A DNA stretch of 7,134 bases from Verrucomicrobiota bacterium (GTDB lineage Bacteria; Verrucomicrobiota; Verrucomicrobiia; Opitutales; Opitutaceae). The stretch spans positions 1-7,134 of the forward strand of contig RFJS01000562.1 of assembly GCA_003694825.1 (NCBI GenBank), read 5' to 3'. Below, piece by piece: positions 6,005-7,134 of the stretch (positions are counted from its first letter, which is position 1; each line of letters starts with the position of its first letter). The position numbers and the translations under genes were made by a program. The notes beneath the pieces are model-generated. The model ran no database searches, was not told the origin of the DNA, and saw nothing but the letters and a program-made list of their open reading frames with translations.

Positions 6005-7134
6005 ATGCCGCGCAGCGCCAGCCGATCGGCCACAAGCGCGCCTGCCACCCGGCCGGCGCCTCCCGCCGGTCGGCATCTGCGCATCGGCGTAGTGGTGGAC
6101 CTGCATGGCCCACACGGGCGGGCCATCGCCGAGGGCATCGCCTCCACACCGGAACGCCGGTCCGGCACCGTGTGCGAGTTGCTCCCGCTCGACATCGCCC
6201 CCATCCGCGATGAGATCCCCGCCTTCGATGCCTTCATCGCCGAACGCGGCACCCCGTGGCTCCAGGCCATCGCCCCGGTTCGCCCGGTGGTGCTCATCGA
6301 CGACCTCTTTCACCCGGAGGGCATGCACTCGATCGCCATGGATCATGAGGCGACCGGACAGGCCGCCGCCGCGCTCCTTCAGGAAACCGCCGCCGAGCAC
6401 TTCGCCTTTCTTCAACCCGCGCAGGCCACGGAACAGGAAGCCGTGCCCGTCCGCCTTTGCCTCAAAGGGTTCACCGCCGGCCTGAGCGAAATCGCCCCCG
6501 GCATCCGGCGCGATCCGCCGCCCCCGATCACGGTCTGGACCCACGGCGGCTTCTCACACCTCGCCCGTCTGCTCCGCGAGGCCCCGCGCCCCATCGGCAT
6601 ACTCGCCGCCGACGATGTCCTCGCCATCGACCTGCTGCGCGTCTGCAACCGCCTCGGACTGACTATCCCCGGCGAAGTCGCCGTGGCCGGGATCGACGAC
6701 AACCAGCTCCTCTGCCACCTCGCCAATCCGCGGCTCAGCAGCATTGCCACCGGCTATGATCGTGTCGCGGCCGAGGCGCTGCGGCTCGCCACCCGGCTCG
6801 CCCTGGGCGAATCCAGCGACGGGATACGTTTCCGCATCCCTCCCGGGACCGTCGCCGCCCGCGAAAGCACGGGCCACACCGAGGTGGACGATCCCGTCCT
6901 CACTCGAGCCCTCGCCTGCATCCGACAGCAGGCCCGACGGGGACTCCATGTCGATGAGGTGGCCGCCGCCGCGGGAGTGAGCCGCCGGACCCTCGAACAG
7001 CGTTTTCGCGAGCGCCTCGGAACCACTGCCAGCGATGAGATCGCCCGCGCCCGCCACGCCCTCGCCCGCAAACTGCTCCGGCACTCGGATCTGAGCATCG
7101 AGCGAATCTGCGAGTCGCTCCACACCACCCCGAA
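6005..7134 (+). CDS. XylR-like regulator: LacI-type sugar sensor fused to AraC-type DNA-binding domain (3' end outside window)
   Basis: The frame from the ATG at 6005 stays open for 376 codons to the right edge. After a Ser/Ala/Pro-rich stretch (residues 1-23) comes a periplasmic-binding-protein-like sensor from HLRIGVVVD (24-32) to about 290. It contains IGILAADD, IPGEVAVAGIDDNQLLCHL (GIDDN at 229-233) and RLSSI, matching the order in E. coli XylR. An AraC-type domain follows: VDEVAAAAGVSRRTLEQRF (316-334) is the first helix-turn-helix and SIERICESL is the start of the second, where the window ends. E. coli XylR is 392 residues, so only a short tail should be missing. Such proteins activate sugar catabolic genes when the sensor binds its sugar. 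The gene begins 15 bp after the fucosidase, so fucose or a fucosyl-saccharide is the natural effector guess. The initiator ATG is the only sensible start; no Met or Val codon lies between it and the sensor. Confidence 0.9.
   Translation, partial: MPRSASRSATSAPATRPAPPAGRHLRIGVVVDLHGPHGRAIAEGIASTPERRSGTVCELLPLDIAPIRDEIPAFDAFIAERGTPWLQAIAPVRPVVLIDDLFHPEGMHSIAMDHEATGQAAAALLQETAAEHFAFLQPAQATEQEAVPVRLCLKGFTAGLSEIAPGIRRDPPPPITVWTHGGFSHLARLLREAPRPIGILAADDVLAIDLLRVCNRLGLTIPGEVAVAGIDDNQLLCHLANPRLSSIATGYDRVAAEALRLATRLALGESSDGIRFRIPPGTVAARESTGHTEVDDPVLTRALACIRQQARRGLHVDEVAAAAGVSRRTLEQRFRERLGTTASDEIARARHALARKLLRHSDLSIERICESLHTTP

Noticed and set aside
4921..6213. A 430-codon plus-strand frame inside the fucosidase gene and beyond
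   Set aside because: An Arg-rich out-of-frame reading of the GH29 gene; the real frames at 4517-5989 and 6005 onward explain the DNA.
4526..6544. A 672-codon open frame on the minus strand across the fucosidase and XylR-like genes
   Set aside because: Same artefact: it lies almost exactly opposite the GH29 gene and the start of the next gene and shows no domain pattern.
1..7134. CRISPR arrays, tRNA or rRNA genes, insertion sequences, riboswitches
   Set aside because: No regularly spaced repeats, no cloverleaf or rRNA-like stretches, no transposase-like protein and no terminal inverted repeats were seen on either strand.

Overview
The window is very GC-rich, with codons strongly biased to G or C at the third position. 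Gene content and protein style fit a saccharolytic Verrucomicrobiota bacterium, probably of the Opitutales/Opitutaceae kind. The clues are an AraC regulator with a cupin sensor, a LacI regulator with an Ala-rich hinge region, an intracellular GH29 fucosidase and a XylR-like regulator. This taxonomic call is an inference from protein style, not from a marker gene.

Layout. Positions 1-350 hold the 5' part of an AraC-family regulator on the minus strand, running off the left edge. A 196-bp divergent intergenic region (351-546) follows. Everything after it is on the plus strand: an RbsD/FucU-family sugar mutarotase (547-1056), an aldo/keto reductase (1073-2101), a zinc-dependent medium-chain dehydrogenase (2120-3196), a GC-rich hairpin (3211-3240), a LacI-family regulator (3291-4412), a GH29 alpha-L-fucosidase (4517-5989) and a XylR-like regulator cut by the right edge (6005-7134). 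The first three genes are 16-18 bp apart and look like one transcription unit. The fucosidase and the last regulator are 15 bp apart and look like another. The hairpin after the dehydrogenase may separate the two.

How it may work. The fucosidase has no signal peptide, so it probably cleaves imported fucosylated oligosaccharides in the cytoplasm. The released L-fucose would be equilibrated between anomers by the FucU-like protein. It would then be handled by two oxidoreductases, one resembling aldose reductases and one resembling polyol dehydrogenases. No fucose isomerase, kinase, aldolase, dehydratase or transporter is in the window. The aldose-reductase-like plus polyol-dehydrogenase-like pair allows two readings: direct oxidation of fucose, or a less usual reduction-then-oxidation route (aldose to alditol to ketose). 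Three regulators of three different architectures in 7 kb point to tight, layered control by sugar.
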